Shown here: positions 63,653 to 64,000 of the stretch, in pieces
How positions within the stretch are numbered: position 1 is the first letter of the stretch
Layout of the letters: every line of letters starts with the position of its first letter
Assembly: GCA_965263045.1 (NCBI GenBank)
Contig: CBDHGK010000041.1
Location: forward strand, 5,332,001 to 5,396,000
Direction: 5' to 3'
DNA length: 64,000 bases
Source: G963664115 sp965263045
GTDB taxonomy: Bacteria > Acidobacteriota > Terriglobia > 20CM-2-55-15
The notes under the pieces: model-generated
What the model was told of the DNA's origin: nothing
The model's database searches: none
Seen by the model: only the letters and a program-made list of their open reading frames with translations
Made by a program: the position numbers and the translations under genes

Positions 63653-64000
63653 GGTTACCTCCTTCAATTTTTCGATTTCCGTTTGAGACGATTTCAGCCT
63701 CCTGGTTGAACGCCTGTCACTGGCGGAAGTCGGTTCGGGCGAGGCTGAACAGCGCCTGCGACCTCACAGCTGGGCAGGATGATATCCGCCTGCGGGCACG
63801 ATGGCTCTTCGCGATCGGACGTCTTGCCGTTCGAGAATCCGCACGGTCGCTGCCTCCTGCGATCAATAGGCCGTTCACGCAACCGGCTGCAACACCATTC
63901 GAGCGCCCGAGGGGTGCTGTAAGCACACTTCCTTCTCAATTCTTCCACCGGGGACTCACTCCTCGGTTTTTCCACAGATGATAGGTAAGGGCCGCTGCTA
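63653..64000. other. Window-edge region without a recognisable gene
   Basis: The 348 bases upstream of the VOC gene contain overlapping short frames on both strands, rich in Arg and Pro as GC-rich noncoding frames are. No promoter of quality, RNA or repeat was identified. Confidence 0.4.

Noticed and set aside
1..64000. tRNA, rRNA and CRISPR arrays
   Set aside because: The gaps were scanned by eye for T-arm patterns, ribosomal motifs and regular repeats with spacers; none was found.

Overview
The window reads as accessory and housekeeping DNA from a GC-rich, Gram-negative, aerobically respiring bacterium. Acidobacteriota is the best guess (inference). The reasons are: an ankyrin / CxxCH / cyclase-like fusion gene; a lipoprotein of a type common in that phylum; a remnant of a PknB-type kinase; a PEP-CTERM protein; a multihaem bc complex; paired fumarate reductase and succinate dehydrogenase operons; and a matrixin-like protease with IPT/TIG domains. 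No rRNA, tRNA or CRISPR array was found.

Layout. 1-1.2 kb: end of a polyketide or nonribosomal peptide synthase (carrier protein plus thioesterase), cut by the window edge. 1.3-12 kb: a decaying zone with a frameshifted lipase, a frameshifted zinc-ribbon gene, IS91, IS30 and IS481 remnants, an ankyrin/cytochrome/cyclase-like gene split by a 187-bp insert, a kinase fragment, a 101-bp direct repeat, and a PEP-CTERM gene split by an intact IS256-family element. 12.4-15.1 kb: flavodoxin-like reductase, cation/proton antiporter, DUF1772 protein. 15.3-17.8 kb: dciA-like/gatC/gatA/ompH-like operon. 18-20.7 kb: large secreted M14 peptidase. 20.8-33 kb: one long respiratory gene run on the minus strand (HEAT protein, Rieske, split cytochrome b, octahaem cytochrome c, copper-protein-like lipoprotein, haem A and haem O synthases, ABC exporter, SCO, DUF420). 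33-36.3 kb: dtd, DHH phosphoesterase, M20 peptidase. 36.5-44 kb: surface-glycan genes (four glycosyltransferases, a methyltransferase) with a secreted M18-type peptidase and a 275-bp MITE-like element. 44-48.7 kb: a matrixin-like multidomain protein broken by two frameshifts. 48.7-53.1 kb: EF-G paralogue and an M16-like protein lacking its metal site. 53.2-60.6 kb: frdABCD and TPR-sdhCAB, two complete complex II systems head to tail. 61-64 kb: a DUF1801 gene split by an intact IS3-family element, then a VOC protein.

How the genes fit together. The 20.8-33 kb run links quinol oxidation (bc complex with an eight-haem cytochrome) to assembly of a haem/copper terminal oxidase (haem A/O synthesis, SCO copper chaperone), although the oxidase subunits are outside the window. 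The two complex II operons would feed or drain the same quinone pool.

The most striking feature is gene decay. Three insertions can be resolved to the base: removing the element and one target-site copy restores an open frame. Four further one-base frameshifts hit otherwise well-preserved genes. Some lie in homopolymers and could be sequencing errors. I see no clear new defence or biosynthetic system. The most interesting items are the octahaem bc complex, the ankyrin/haem/cyclase fusion and the small non-autonomous elements.
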